The translations under genes were made by a program, and so were the position numbers. Below, piece by piece: positions 1-9,103 of a DNA stretch of 48,580 nucleotides (position 1 is its first letter; each line of letters begins with the position of its first letter). A model generated the notes under the pieces. That model was not told the DNA's origin, ran no database searches, and worked only from the letters and a program-made list of their open reading frames with translations. This DNA comes from Roseivirga sp. (GTDB taxonomy: Bacteria; Bacteroidota; Bacteroidia; Cytophagales; Cyclobacteriaceae), in NCBI GenBank assembly GCA_021404565.1, contig JAAWWF010000048.1, positions 1-48,580 on the forward strand. Direction: 5' to 3'.

Positions 1-1354
1 TCGGGGGCCCGGAGTTGTGTAAAAGGCACCCATTACTACCATTACAGGATACGTTCGAAGCAACACTGGCGTTTGCAGCCAAGGCAGTGGGTTCGGTGAC
101 TGTGGCAGACTGCGTTGCCGTACAGCCATTTGCATCGGTTATAGTTACCGTATAGGTGCTGGCAGTTAAGCTAGTGACCGTAGCAACTGTTGCACCTGTA
201 TTCCAACTGTAGGTATAAGGAGTCGTTCCGCCACTTGGTGCAGCTGTCGTTGATCCATCATTACTACCATTACAGGATACGTTCGAAGCAACACTGGCAT
301 TGGCAACCAAGGCTGTTGGCTGAGTAATAGTGGCAGAAGCAGTAGCCGTTGTATTATTATTATCTGTTACAGTGACTGTATAGGTGCCTGCAGGAAGCGA
401 GCCGATTGAATGAGTAGTGGCGCTTGTACTTCCTGACGTAGCCCCGGTGGACCAGACATAGCTGTAGTTGGCTTCTCCCGGAGTGACTGTCGCGGTAACC
501 GAGCCTGTTGATTCACCACTACAAAGAACGTTTGTCTGCCCAGTAATAGAGACTCCCACAGGTGTTGCAGTTATAAACAAACTTCCCGTAAACGTACTCG
601 GTACATCAGCCGGAAAATCAGGAACTGTGAAGTCTGCATCCTGGTCACCTGTAGCGTCCTGCGTGGTCCAGTTGGTTGTATTGGCAATTTGTGCAGCACA
701 AGCTGCCTGTGTGCCGTCACATGTTGTAGAACCTGTATAGGCCATCACATCTTCGTCACCATCTATATTAACAGCATCCACACCTGCTGTAAGGCCCGTA
801 TTGGTCAATTGTCCGCTGGTAGCATTAAATTCATCATTGGCTATGGCACTTAAGAAAGTAGTGGGTGTTTCGTCATCCGTACCTATAAAAGCATAAATTA
901 CCTCATTGGTAGTACCCAATGCGAAAGTCCCTGATATTGTACCAACACTGGCTCCGTAATTGGTATTGCCTGCATTATCGACCTCATCGAAAGTCACCAC
1001 CGTACCAGCTGTAATCTCATTATCCCCTGTGCTCCAGGTAATTTCTCCCTCGGTATTACTTGAAAAGGCTCCTCCTTCCCCGATGCTCAAACCGTTCCAT
1101 TCGTTTTCATTAAAGTAAATGGTAGAACTACCAGGGATATCCACCAACGCAACAATAGCAAATCCATCATCTCCATCACCATTATAGGCCACGAACATAA
1201 TATCGCCTTCCTGAAGGCCTACATGCATGGGGTTCTCAGGTTTATGAGCGCTGAGTTTCAAAGCTATAAGCGAGGTTATCAAACAGAATATTATCAGGAA
1301 TCTGCGCTTTCCAAAAATGGTGAGAAAAGGAAGTGAGGACGAAAGGTTCGACAT
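1..1354 (-). CDS. SprB-type repeat surface protein, N-terminal part (runs off window)
   Basis: This is an open frame from an ATG at 1354 to the window edge: 451 codons with no stop, so the 3' end is missing. The N-terminus has a basic and hydrophobic stretch, compatible with a signal peptide, ending near residue 38. Residues about 45-265 resemble the domain found at the start of many Bacteroidota surface proteins (motif FVAYNGDGDDGFAIV). Ig-like SprB repeats follow, with PYTYSWNTGAT and TYTVTITDANGCTAT signatures. The repeat unit is 76 residues, and its DNA repeats with a 228-bp period. SprB-family proteins are secreted by the type IX system and act in gliding or adhesion; that role here is inferred from the family. 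The first 30 bases of the window do not continue the repeat. Confidence 0.85.
   Translation of the reverse strand, partial: MSNLSSSLPFLTIFGKRRFLIIFCLITSLIALKLSAHKPENPMHVGLQEGDIMFVAYNGDGDDGFAIVALVDIPGSSTIYFNENEWNGLSIGEGGAFSSNTEGEITWSTGDNEITAGTVVTFDEVDNAGNTNYGASVGTISGTFALGTTNEVIYAFIGTDDETPTTFLSAIANDEFNATSGQLTNTGLTAGVDAVNIDGDEDVMAYTGSTTCDGTQAACAAQIANTTNWTTQDATGDQDADFTVPDFPADVPSTFTGSLFITATPVGVSITGQTNVLCSGESTGSVTATVTPGEANYSYVWSTGATSGSTSATTHSIGSLPAGTYTVTVTDNNNTTATASATITQPTALVANASVASNVSCNGSNDGSTTAAPSGGTTPYTYSWNTGATVATVTSLTASTYTVTITDANGCTATQSATVTEPTALAANASVASNVSCNGSNGCLLHNSGPP
31..298 (-). repeat. 228-bp tandem coding repeat (SprB unit)
   Basis: The 40-base segment 31-70 is repeated exactly at 259-298, a distance of 228 bp (76 codons). 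The flanking bases diverge moderately (attggcaacc against gtttgcagcc). It encodes the start of successive Ig-like units (ASVASNVSCNGSN). Confidence 0.9.
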
Positions 1355-1629
1355 TGAAAAAGTAGTAATGGTGTATACAAAGACAAAATACACCCGCAAA
1401 AGGATGATTACAACTTTACAGAGCTACGGTCCAAACTAATTCAGGAAGGTTTAGAAAACGTTTATAAATCATAGACAAGACATTCTTGGAATCAAACAAG
1501 TCGGAAACCCAAAACATCCCTGGATTCAGATTATTAAATGATATTGTCAGAATCAATTTATTGTATCGGGATGTGTGTGTTTTTTTTACCACTCCTCCTC
1601 ATTTCCAGGAATCAAAAATAGCTCTGCCA

Positions 1630-1740
1630 ATCGGTAATCAGGTGATTGGGTGATTGGCCCCGTCAGTACCGCAGGTCTGACGGATGAGGGAATTGCGGTC
1701 AGGTTATCAGTGATTAGTTAATTGGGGGATCAGTGGATCA
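1630..1740. repeat. Intergenic repeat, copy 1
   Basis: Copy 1 of a near-identical element repeated at 1761-1886. It consists of short degenerate words (GGTAATCAGGTGATTGGGTGATTGG, split by eye into ATCAGG/GATTGG units). It also carries a hairpin in which CCGTCAG pairs with CTGACGG around a 10-base loop. It probably belongs to a dispersed, non-coding repeat family. Confidence 0.8.
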
Positions 1741-1760
1741 GTAGATCAGGAAAACAGTAA

Positions 1761-1886
1761 ATCGGTAATCAGGTCATTGGGTGATTGGGTGATTGGCCCC
1801 GTCAGTACCGCAGGTCTGACGGATGAGGGAATTAGGGTCAGGTTATCAGTGATTAGTTAATTGGGAAATTGGGGGATCAGTGGATC
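1761..1886. repeat. Intergenic repeat, copy 2
   Basis: Second copy of the element at 1630-1740, with the same CCGTCAG/CTGACGG hairpin. It differs by an extra GTGATTGG word, a few substitutions and an inserted GGGAAATT. Confidence 0.8.
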
Positions 1887-1928
1887 AATCGGTAGTGAGA
1901 TAAACAGGGATCATAGTACCCCAAAAGA

Positions 1929-3167
1929 TCATTTCCACCACTCGTAAATAACCTTCCCTATCAGATCATAACCTTTGGTCCTCATATGATCATCATAATC
2001 CCAATAGAGGTGATTACGCTGGTTTTCTTCGGCCCTGACCAAATCGGTAAAATCATAAAAAGGGAAACCCAGTTTTTCACTTTCCTGCTTCAAAACCTGC
2101 TGATGAATTTGATATGAACTGCCGGTTAAGGACAGATAGTCGGGGCAGTTGATCAGGCAGGCCTGCCGCTCAAACTGGTAGTAAAAATCTGTAACCTGAC
2201 TGCGACTGGGAATGTAAAAAACAGTGAGCTCAGCACCCTGCTGAGTAAGAAAGTCCTTGATAAATTGAAGTTTCGTACTGATCTCCGGAGTGGCCTTCAG
2301 AAACTTCTCTTCCTCCAGAATCCAGTTGGTCCGGAAGAAATTGAAGGTACCCAGCCTCATGGCTCGAGCGATTCTCTCTGACACTTGTTTGGCCAGTTGT
2401 GGGGAATTGTAAGTCCAGGGATTACCCGGAGCCGGCACCGGTTCGTGAAATGGTTTCACCTCTTTATTCCAGGCAAAAGGAATCGGTGACTTACTAGCCA
2501 TTTGGTCTTTGACTTCGAGAAACCTGGGTTTTAACGAATTGTAATACTCCGGCTGAAACTGGCTTGCGGGCTGATAAGGGCGTTGAAAAGGAATATCATT
2601 AGCATAAAGAACAAGGAATACTTCATCTGGCTTGAAGACGGGCACGGCATCTACCAAAAACTTGATGTACTCGTTCAGGCCAATCCCCATCATGCCACAG
2701 TTGAAAACATCATAGTTTTCTCCCTGAGCCTCGGCCGCTTTTAAAAAACTCTCAGTCATACGCTGGTCCTGGGAAGCCATCATGCCCTCAACAAAGCTAT
2801 CTCCCACAAAGAAGATACGTTTTTGTCCGTTTTTCTTTTTCACCTTCCACTCCTTATCGCGATAGCCATAGCGGTTGAAGGCATGGGTAAAGGCTACGCT
2901 TGTATCCAGGGAAGAGCTCCAGGTCATGTTGATATTGCGCAGGTAGCCGGGGCCGTCTGCTCCTATGGGGTCAAGAATCTGGTAGTTGATTCTGTTAAAG
3001 TTTTTGATTTCAGGTAAAGGGAATGCCATGCGCAGCACAACTTCCTGTAGGACCAGAAAAATCAACAGTGAAATAACCAGCCCCTTCCATTTAGCAGGCT
3101 TCTTCCCTCCTGCTTTTTTATTATTACTGATATTTGATTTACTATTCCTGGATTTTTTTGATGCCAT
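1929..3167 (-). CDS. SGNH/GDSL-type hydrolase, membrane-anchored
   Basis: This 412-residue protein has a Lys-rich cytoplasmic N-terminus, one membrane anchor (about residues 29-48) and an extracytoplasmic SGNH hydrolase domain. The nucleophile block FFVGDSFVEG puts the catalytic Ser at 124. An LVLYAND block lies at about 185-191, and the C-terminal YDDHMRTKGY supplies Asp392 and His394. SGNH enzymes anchored like this often remove or move acetyl groups on cell-surface glycans (AlgJ/DltD-like); the substrate here is unknown. The gene is divergent from the TMTC-like operon, 68 bp away, so a role in trimming or acylating the same glycan is plausible but inferred. Confidence 0.8.
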   Translation of the reverse strand: MASKKSRNSKSNISNNKKAGGKKPAKWKGLVISLLIFLVLQEVVLRMAFPLPEIKNFNRINYQILDPIGADGPGYLRNINMTWSSSLDTSVAFTHAFNRYGYRDKEWKVKKKNGQKRIFFVGDSFVEGMMASQDQRMTESFLKAAEAQGENYDVFNCGMMGIGLNEYIKFLVDAVPVFKPDEVFLVLYANDIPFQRPYQPASQFQPEYYNSLKPRFLEVKDQMASKSPIPFAWNKEVKPFHEPVPAPGNPWTYNSPQLAKQVSERIARAMRLGTFNFFRTNWILEEEKFLKATPEISTKLQFIKDFLTQQGAELTVFYIPSRSQVTDFYYQFERQACLINCPDYLSLTGSSYQIHQQVLKQESEKLGFPFYDFTDLVRAEENQRNHLYWDYDDHMRTKGYDLIGKVIYEWWK

Positions 3168-3235
3168 GGTGACTGCGCAGATTGCCCGCCAATATACTCG
3201 TTTAAAATCCTATATTTACCCCCCGCCAAAACAGC

Positions 3236-5113
3236 ATGTCAAAAAAGAAAAAATCCAGACAGCCACAGGTTTCTTCGCAAAAGGCACCTTCACTGACTCC
3301 AGACAAAGGCAAATGGAAAATGATCCTTTTGTTTATCGGGGTGGCTCTGGTCTTATATGGCAACACCCTCGGCCATGACTATGCACTGGATGACGATGTG
3401 GTTTTTCTAAAAAATCAATTCGTTCAAAACGGTTTTTCAGGTTTTGGCGATATACTCTCCAATGGATTTATCACGGGCTTTAATGGCACCAACGACCAAT
3501 CATACCGCCCGCTGGTATTAATGGCTTTTGCCACCGAGCATGCCATTTTCGGTAACAGCCCCGCCATAGGCCACTTCATTAATCTACTACTCTATGCCTG
3601 CTGTGGCCTGCTGGTTTTCAAATTGATGCGTCTGTTTTTTAAAGAGGCAAATATCTGGATTCCTGTGCTTATTGCTTTGGTATTTATGGCCCATCCGGTT
3701 CACACGGAGGCAGTGGCCAACATCAAGGGCCGGGACGATATTCTGCACTTTCTCTTTGCCATTGGCTCTGTTTACTACCTGATGAAATATGTCAATGGTG
3801 GTAATAAAAAGCAGTTAATCTGGTCCGGGCTCTGCTACTTTGCTGCGCTGCTTTGTAAGGAAATGGCAGTAACCTTTGTGGCCATAATCCCACTTACCTT
3901 ATGGTTTTTCACCGACTGGAAATGGAAAAGAATACTCACCCAAACCGCTCTTTATACAGGCATATTGGGAACGTATATGCTTATCCGTTTATCCGTGCTG
4001 GATGGCCTCACTTTTGACGAGGACATGCGCATTGTCAACAATAGTCTGGCGGCTGCCGGCACAGAAGCAGAAAGACTGTCGACAAGCCTGATGATTATGG
4101 GCCTGTATGTCAAGCTGCTGTTTGTACCCCATCCCCTTTCCTGGGACTACTCATTCAATCAAATCTCGATTGTTGGATTAGCTTCCTGGCAAACACTCAT
4201 CTCAATCGCACTCTTTGCCGGTCTGGGTATAGTAGCCATCAGAGGTTTTATTAAAAAAGACGCACTGGCCTGGGGTATTCTGTTCTTCCTGATCACCATG
4301 TCCATCGTATCAAACGTTTTCATTATGCTGGGAGCTACCATGGGCGAGCGTTTTCTCTTTACCCCTTCCCTGGGCTTCGCCATGGTGCTGGTTTTACTGG
4401 TGGCGAGGATTAACAAATCAGAACTCACCAGCCTCGTTCTTGCTAAGAAAAAACCATTCATTGTCCCCATAGTGATAGTGCTCCTGCTGTTCACAGTAAA
4501 AACGATGCAAAGAAATACGGTGTGGAAGGACAACCAGAGCCTCTATGAATCCGGAGTAATTTCAGCCCCGAATAGTACACGCACCTGGTCTGCCCTGGGC
4601 ACAAGCTATCGCATTCAGGCCGAAACCAGCCAGTATGCTTCTGAAAAGCAGTCTCTTTTCAATGAGGCGCTCAGAAGTTATCAGAAGAGTGTGGCAATTC
4701 TGGACGATAATTTTGAGAGCTGGTATAACATGGGCGTGGTTTACAATCAGCTGGGCTCTCCGGAAAATGCACTGCTCACTTTTAGAAAAACGGTGAGCAT
4801 CTCCCCCACCTATGCCAATGCCTGGAACAACATAGGGGTGCATTACTTTAACAAAAATGAATACGACTCTGCACAGGCTAATTTTCAAAGAGCGTACGAC
4901 ATCAACCCGAATGACGGCAATACAGTCGCCAATATGGGCCTGATTTATCACAACCGGGGTGACCTGCCCTCAGCCATCAGCTGGTACCTCAGGGGACTTC
5001 AGCTGGAACCCAACAACAGAAACACGGCCAAAAACCTGGCCCTGGCCTATCGGCAAAATGGTGAGCCGGCCAAAGCGGTTCCTTACGAAAATCTGGCAAG
5101 ACGACCGCAATGA
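3236..5113 (+). CDS. TMTC-like GT-C membrane protein with C-terminal TPRs (copy A)
   Basis: This 625-residue protein has a basic N-terminus, about ten membrane segments (residues 28-420) and a C-terminal TPR block (about 490-615, four repeats with WYNMGVVYNQLG-type helices). The first outer loop has an acidic motif, HDYALDDD (residues 47-54). A second conserved loop reads HPVHTEAVANIKGRDDIL (153-170). Both match the layout of eukaryotic TMTC proteins, which are GT-C transferases using dolichol-phosphate-mannose to O-mannosylate cadherins. A lipid-phosphate-sugar-dependent transferase is therefore the best guess, with TPRs binding acceptor proteins. It is the first gene of a + strand operon, and its stop overlaps the next start (ATGA at 5110). 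The sugar and acceptor are unknown. Confidence 0.8.
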   Translation: MSKKKKSRQPQVSSQKAPSLTPDKGKWKMILLFIGVALVLYGNTLGHDYALDDDVVFLKNQFVQNGFSGFGDILSNGFITGFNGTNDQSYRPLVLMAFATEHAIFGNSPAIGHFINLLLYACCGLLVFKLMRLFFKEANIWIPVLIALVFMAHPVHTEAVANIKGRDDILHFLFAIGSVYYLMKYVNGGNKKQLIWSGLCYFAALLCKEMAVTFVAIIPLTLWFFTDWKWKRILTQTALYTGILGTYMLIRLSVLDGLTFDEDMRIVNNSLAAAGTEAERLSTSLMIMGLYVKLLFVPHPLSWDYSFNQISIVGLASWQTLISIALFAGLGIVAIRGFIKKDALAWGILFFLITMSIVSNVFIMLGATMGERFLFTPSLGFAMVLVLLVARINKSELTSLVLAKKKPFIVPIVIVLLLFTVKTMQRNTVWKDNQSLYESGVISAPNSTRTWSALGTSYRIQAETSQYASEKQSLFNEALRSYQKSVAILDDNFESWYNMGVVYNQLGSPENALLTFRKTVSISPTYANAWNNIGVHYFNKNEYDSAQANFQRAYDINPNDGNTVANMGLIYHNRGDLPSAISWYLRGLQLEPNNRNTAKNLALAYRQNGEPAKAVPYENLARRPQ

Positions 5114-6354
5114 AGATAGAGACCATACGCTGGGTAGATGTAAAGATTGGGCGGATACTGTGCTTCCTGCTCACGGTTTGGCGTAAGTTGACCTTGATTT
5201 TCGGAAAGCCACCACAGCACAAGCCTGAGCGCATCCTCTTTATCAAATTCATAGAACAGGGTGCCACCGTGATTGCCTATAGTGCTATCAAAAGAGCCAT
5301 AGATGAGGTAGGCCGAGAAAATGTGTTTTTCTGCGTGTTTGAGGCCAACCGTCCCATACTGGACCTGATCAATATCTTACCTGATGAGAATATCATTACC
5401 ATAAAAGACGACAGCCTGGGGGCTTTTACCATAGGATCTCTCAAGGCATTGCTGCGCATCAGAAGGCTGAAAATTGATGCTACAGTGGATATGGAGTTTT
5501 TCTCCCGGGCCTCTGCCATTTTCGCCTATCTCTCCGGGGCAAAGCAGCGGGTGGGTCTGCACCGCTATACCAGTGAGTATTCCTATCGCGGCAAATTGAT
5601 GACACATGAAGTGCAGCACAATGCCTACCTGCATACGGCCAGGGCTTATGCCTTACTGGTGGCCTGTCTCTTTAATGGCAAGCAGGAAACACCGGCCCCA
5701 AAAATTCAGAAAGAGCGGCTTCCCATTATTATTCCACAATTTGAGCCGGATGCTGAAAAAGAAAGAGCCTTCAGAGAAAAGCTTGCTTCAGAAGCAGATG
5801 AAACACTCCCTTCGAGAATCATATTGGTCAATACCAACAGCAGTGATATGCTGCCGCTGCGCAGATGGGAGCTGGACAAGTTCACCTCACTCACACAGAG
5901 ATTGCTAACGGCAGAACCTAGTGCCCTGATCGTACTAACCGGCACGGCAGAGGAAGCTCCGAATGCCGAACAGATTCAAGGAGAGTTGAAATCCTCCAGG
6001 CTGATCTCTATGGCAGGCAAAACCAGCATGGAAGAGCTGCTTTATCTCTATGATATGGCCGACTTGCTGGTGACCAACGATAGTGGCCCTGCTCACTTTG
6101 CCAGTATGACGAAGACAGAAGTACTGGTGCTTTTCGGACCTGAAACGCCACAGCTCTATGGCCCTATCGGGGGTAGGATTCATATCATCTGGAAAGCCCT
6201 CTCCTGCTCGCCCTGCATCAATGCGATCAATCACCGGTTTTCACCCTGTACAGACAACCAGTGTATGAAGCAAATCAGTGTAGACGAGGTGTTTGAAAGG
6301 GCCCTGCAAATTCTCAGGTTAAAAAATCAGGTCACAGCCACTTCACCAAGCTGA
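5110..6354 (+). CDS. Glycosyltransferase family 9 (heptosyltransferase-like)
   Basis: This 414-residue protein fits the GT9/ADP-heptose:LPS heptosyltransferase family. It has an N-terminal Rossmann half (ILFIKFIEQGATV, about 41-53) and a C-terminal donor-binding half with the hallmark LLVTNDSGPAHFASM, then LFGPETPQLYGP. A Cys cluster near the C-terminus (CSPC, then SPCTDNQC) is common in bacterial GT9 proteins. The N-terminus is longer and more hydrophobic than usual (about residues 14-30) and may attach the enzyme peripherally to the membrane. The start is set by the ATGA overlap with the preceding TMTC-like gene, which implies translational coupling. It probably adds a sugar to a lipid-linked glycan or lipid A core on the cytoplasmic side. 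Confidence 0.88.
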   Translation: MKIETIRWVDVKIGRILCFLLTVWRKLTLIFGKPPQHKPERILFIKFIEQGATVIAYSAIKRAIDEVGRENVFFCVFEANRPILDLINILPDENIITIKDDSLGAFTIGSLKALLRIRRLKIDATVDMEFFSRASAIFAYLSGAKQRVGLHRYTSEYSYRGKLMTHEVQHNAYLHTARAYALLVACLFNGKQETPAPKIQKERLPIIIPQFEPDAEKERAFREKLASEADETLPSRIILVNTNSSDMLPLRRWELDKFTSLTQRLLTAEPSALIVLTGTAEEAPNAEQIQGELKSSRLISMAGKTSMEELLYLYDMADLLVTNDSGPAHFASMTKTEVLVLFGPETPQLYGPIGGRIHIIWKALSCSPCINAINHRFSPCTDNQCMKQISVDEVFERALQILRLKNQVTATSPS

Positions 6355-6414
6355 TGGAACAACAAAGCATTTTCATTAATTTCGAACCAGACGCTCATCA
6401 GCTTCACTGAATCT

Positions 6415-8370
6415 ATGGCTTTATCCTCAGACTTTTACGCAACAAACAAGGCAAAGCTGATTCTTATTTGCATTCCGTTTCTGGTGTATTGCTGGACTTT
6501 CGGCTATGACTATACCGTGGATGACCTTGGTGTGATTGGCGAGCACAGCCATGTATTGGCAGGGGTAGATGGCCTGGGTGAGATTTTTACTACCAACTAC
6601 CGCAATGGCATCAACAACTTTAATGACGGTCTGTACAGACCTTTGTCTCTGGCAGTTTTTGCCATTTTCGAAGAGATTGCTCCCGGCTCTCCGGTTCCGG
6701 GACATATCCTGAATGTATTGGTCTACTGCCTTTTGGTTCTGTCAATTTTCAGCCTCATCAAAGCCCTGCCGGTAGAGCAGTCGGAAAAACTGGCCTTTTG
6801 GTCAGCACTTTTCTTTGCCGTTATGCCTATTCACACTGAAGTGGTGGCCAATATCAAAAGCCTGGATGAGCTCCTGGGCATGACCTTCGGTATACTCAGC
6901 TGCCTCTATTTCATCAAATACCTGGAAAAGAAACAGGCAGTTCAACTGGGGATTTCAAGCCTTTTGTTACTCCTGGGGCTTTTTTCCAAAGAAAGCACGA
7001 TCACCTATTTGGGTGTAATTCCGGTGCTGGTATTTATGTTTTACCCGAAAATCGCAAATAAAAAAGGGCTGATTGCCTATGCTCCCCTCCTAATCGTCAC
7101 GGCAGTTTGGCTGTTGATCCGGCATAATGTGATGGCTTCCATGCAGGCATTGGATCCGGAGGTCTTTGGTCAGTTGAACAATCCACTTTCTCAACTCGAC
7201 AGCTATGGCGATCAGCTGGCCTCTGCGCTCAATATTCAACTCATGGGACTGAAGAAGCTCTTCATCCCCTATCCGTTGCTCCACGATTACTCATTCGACT
7301 ATCTGCCTGCCATCAGTATGGCAAGTGCTGGCGGCATCTTATTGCTCCTTCTCTTCAGTGCACTGATAGGCTTTACTATCCGCGGAGTTTACCAGAGAAA
7401 GCTCTGGGCCTTTGGTCTCGCTTTTTACGGTATCACTATCAGTCCTGTAGCGAATGTAATCTTTCTTAACAGTACCATTTTTGGCGAGAGGCTTATGTTT
7501 ACGCCCTCCCTGGGGATTGTGTTTACGGTGGTGGGCCTGCTGATGCTTCAAAAGAAATTGCCGGTCAAATGGTACAAGCTCGCTTATATACCTCTGGCCA
7601 TTTTTGCAGTCATGAGCTTTGTTCGTCAGCTAGACTGGAAAGACAATTACACACTCTTCAGCACTGATGTTTATCACCTCACCACCAGTGCCCGGGCCAA
7701 TCACAATTATGCCACCGAAGTATATTTCAGGTACAAGACTGATCGGAGAAACGAACTGAAAGAGGAGGCAGCTTTCTATTTCACCAAGGCCACCGACATT
7801 TACCCTGACTATCTGGATGCCTGGAATAATAAAGGTACACTCCACCTTTTTGCCCAGGAGTTTGGCCAGGCGGAAGAGGCTTTCCTTAAAACCATTGGGA
7901 TTCAACCCGGCTATAGCAAAGCTTACTTTAACCTGGCAGTGGCTTACCAGGAAACACAGCGTTATCAGCTTGCTGCCGACTACTATCAATTGGCCATAGA
8001 CAAGGGACAGGTAACGGCTGACGCCTATTACGGCCAGGGTTATGCCCTGGGCTTTACCGGTAGAAAAGAAGAAGCCCGACTGGCCTTTGAAAACGCTCTG
8101 CAGTTGAACCCCAACCATGCCATCGCTTACTTACAGATAGGTAAAATCTATGGGGAAGCCGGCCAAACAGATACGGCCAAAAGCTACTTCCAGAGCTGCT
8201 TACAGCTTCAACCCTCAAACCTGGAGGCGAATTTTTATATGGGGATCACCTATCTAAATGAAAGCAACCCAACTGAAGGACTCAAATACCTTCAAAAAGC
8301 ACAGAGCATTTCACCCGGGTATAACAATGTGGACCAGATCATAGCCAGTATCACTAATACCAATGATTAA
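6415..8370 (+). CDS. TMTC-like GT-C membrane protein with C-terminal TPRs (copy B)
   Basis: This 651-residue paralogue of the 3236-5113 product has the same architecture: multiple membrane segments up to about residue 400, then four to five TPRs (about 440-640). The first acidic motif is kept in altered form (YDYTVDDLGV). The second loop reads MPIHTEVVANIKSLDELLG, where the other two copies have GRDD or GRDQ, so the Arg and one Asp are replaced. This copy may use a different donor or acceptor, or be less active. The gene lies 60 bp after the GT9 gene and overlaps the following GT2 gene by 8 bp. Confidence 0.78.
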   Translation: MALSSDFYATNKAKLILICIPFLVYCWTFGYDYTVDDLGVIGEHSHVLAGVDGLGEIFTTNYRNGINNFNDGLYRPLSLAVFAIFEEIAPGSPVPGHILNVLVYCLLVLSIFSLIKALPVEQSEKLAFWSALFFAVMPIHTEVVANIKSLDELLGMTFGILSCLYFIKYLEKKQAVQLGISSLLLLLGLFSKESTITYLGVIPVLVFMFYPKIANKKGLIAYAPLLIVTAVWLLIRHNVMASMQALDPEVFGQLNNPLSQLDSYGDQLASALNIQLMGLKKLFIPYPLLHDYSFDYLPAISMASAGGILLLLLFSALIGFTIRGVYQRKLWAFGLAFYGITISPVANVIFLNSTIFGERLMFTPSLGIVFTVVGLLMLQKKLPVKWYKLAYIPLAIFAVMSFVRQLDWKDNYTLFSTDVYHLTTSARANHNYATEVYFRYKTDRRNELKEEAAFYFTKATDIYPDYLDAWNNKGTLHLFAQEFGQAEEAFLKTIGIQPGYSKAYFNLAVAYQETQRYQLAADYYQLAIDKGQVTADAYYGQGYALGFTGRKEEARLAFENALQLNPNHAIAYLQIGKIYGEAGQTDTAKSYFQSCLQLQPSNLEANFYMGITYLNESNPTEGLKYLQKAQSISPGYNNVDQIIASITNTND

Positions 8371-9103
8371 CGGACAAAGGATAATCGTAGTAATGCCTGC
8401 CTACAATGCGGCCGAGACGGTAGAGATGGTCTACCGGGAAATTGATTTTGATATAGTGGACGAAGTCGTGCTGGTGGATGATCATAGTGCAGATCATACT
8501 ACTGCCAAGGCCAAAGAGCTCGGCATAAAGCACGTAATCAGGCACACCGAAAACCTCGGCTATGGAGGCAATCAAAAGACCTGCTATCGCGAGGCCTTAA
8601 AGCTTGAAGCAGATATCATCATCATGCTCCACCCCGACTATCAATATCCACCAAAGCTGATGCCAGCCATGGCGCATATGCTGGCTTCGGGTATGTTTGA
8701 CGTGGTGCTGGGTTCGAGGATACTCGGCAAATACGCCCTCAGTGGCGGTATGCCTTACTACAAGTACTTTGCTAACAGAATTCTGACCCTTTTTCAAAAC
8801 ATACTCATCAGCCAGAAGCTTTCGGAATATCATACCGGCTACCGGGGCTATCGCAGCGAGGTTTTGAGCTCTATCAACTTTGAGGAAAACTCTGACAATT
8901 TTGTCTTTGACAACCAGGCCCTCTCTCAGATTGCCATGAAAGGTTTCCGCATTGGCGAGATGACCAGCCCCGCTCACTATGCACCGGAAAGCTCTTCTAT
9001 CAGCTTCAGCAATAGTGTCACCTATGGCCTTGGCGTATTGAAGGTCTCACTCCAGCACAGGCTTCATAAATGGGGTCTGATCAAACTTAAGCGCTACCAA
9101 TGA
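8363..9103 (+). CDS. Family 2 glycosyltransferase (DPM1-like, soluble)
   Basis: This 246-residue GT2 (GT-A fold) enzyme begins IIVVMPAYNAAETVEMV. It has the nucleotide-binding EVVLVDDHSADHT block and the subfamily motif NLGYGGNQKTCYREAL. Where many members have the metal-binding DADLQ, this one has HPDYQYPP. There is no membrane domain. Proteins like this transfer a sugar from a nucleotide donor onto polyprenyl phosphate or an undecaprenyl-linked glycan. It overlaps copy B by 8 bp upstream and the methyltransferase by 4 bp downstream (ATGA). The pairing with TMTC-like proteins recalls the eukaryotic DPM1/TMTC donor-transferase relation; that link is inferred. Confidence 0.85.
   Translation: MINGQRIIVVMPAYNAAETVEMVYREIDFDIVDEVVLVDDHSADHTTAKAKELGIKHVIRHTENLGYGGNQKTCYREALKLEADIIIMLHPDYQYPPKLMPAMAHMLASGMFDVVLGSRILGKYALSGGMPYYKYFANRILTLFQNILISQKLSEYHTGYRGYRSEVLSSINFEENSDNFVFDNQALSQIAMKGFRIGEMTSPAHYAPESSSISFSNSVTYGLGVLKVSLQHRLHKWGLIKLKRYQ

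Larger units (their letters stand above)
1355..1928. other. 574-bp intergenic region, mostly repeat
   Basis: No coding frame is convincing here. The part next to the adhesin start (1355-1620) would hold the adhesin promoter, but I see no clear TTTG/TAnnTTTG pair. From 1629 to about 1890 it is filled by a duplicated intergenic element, annotated separately. Confidence 0.6.
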
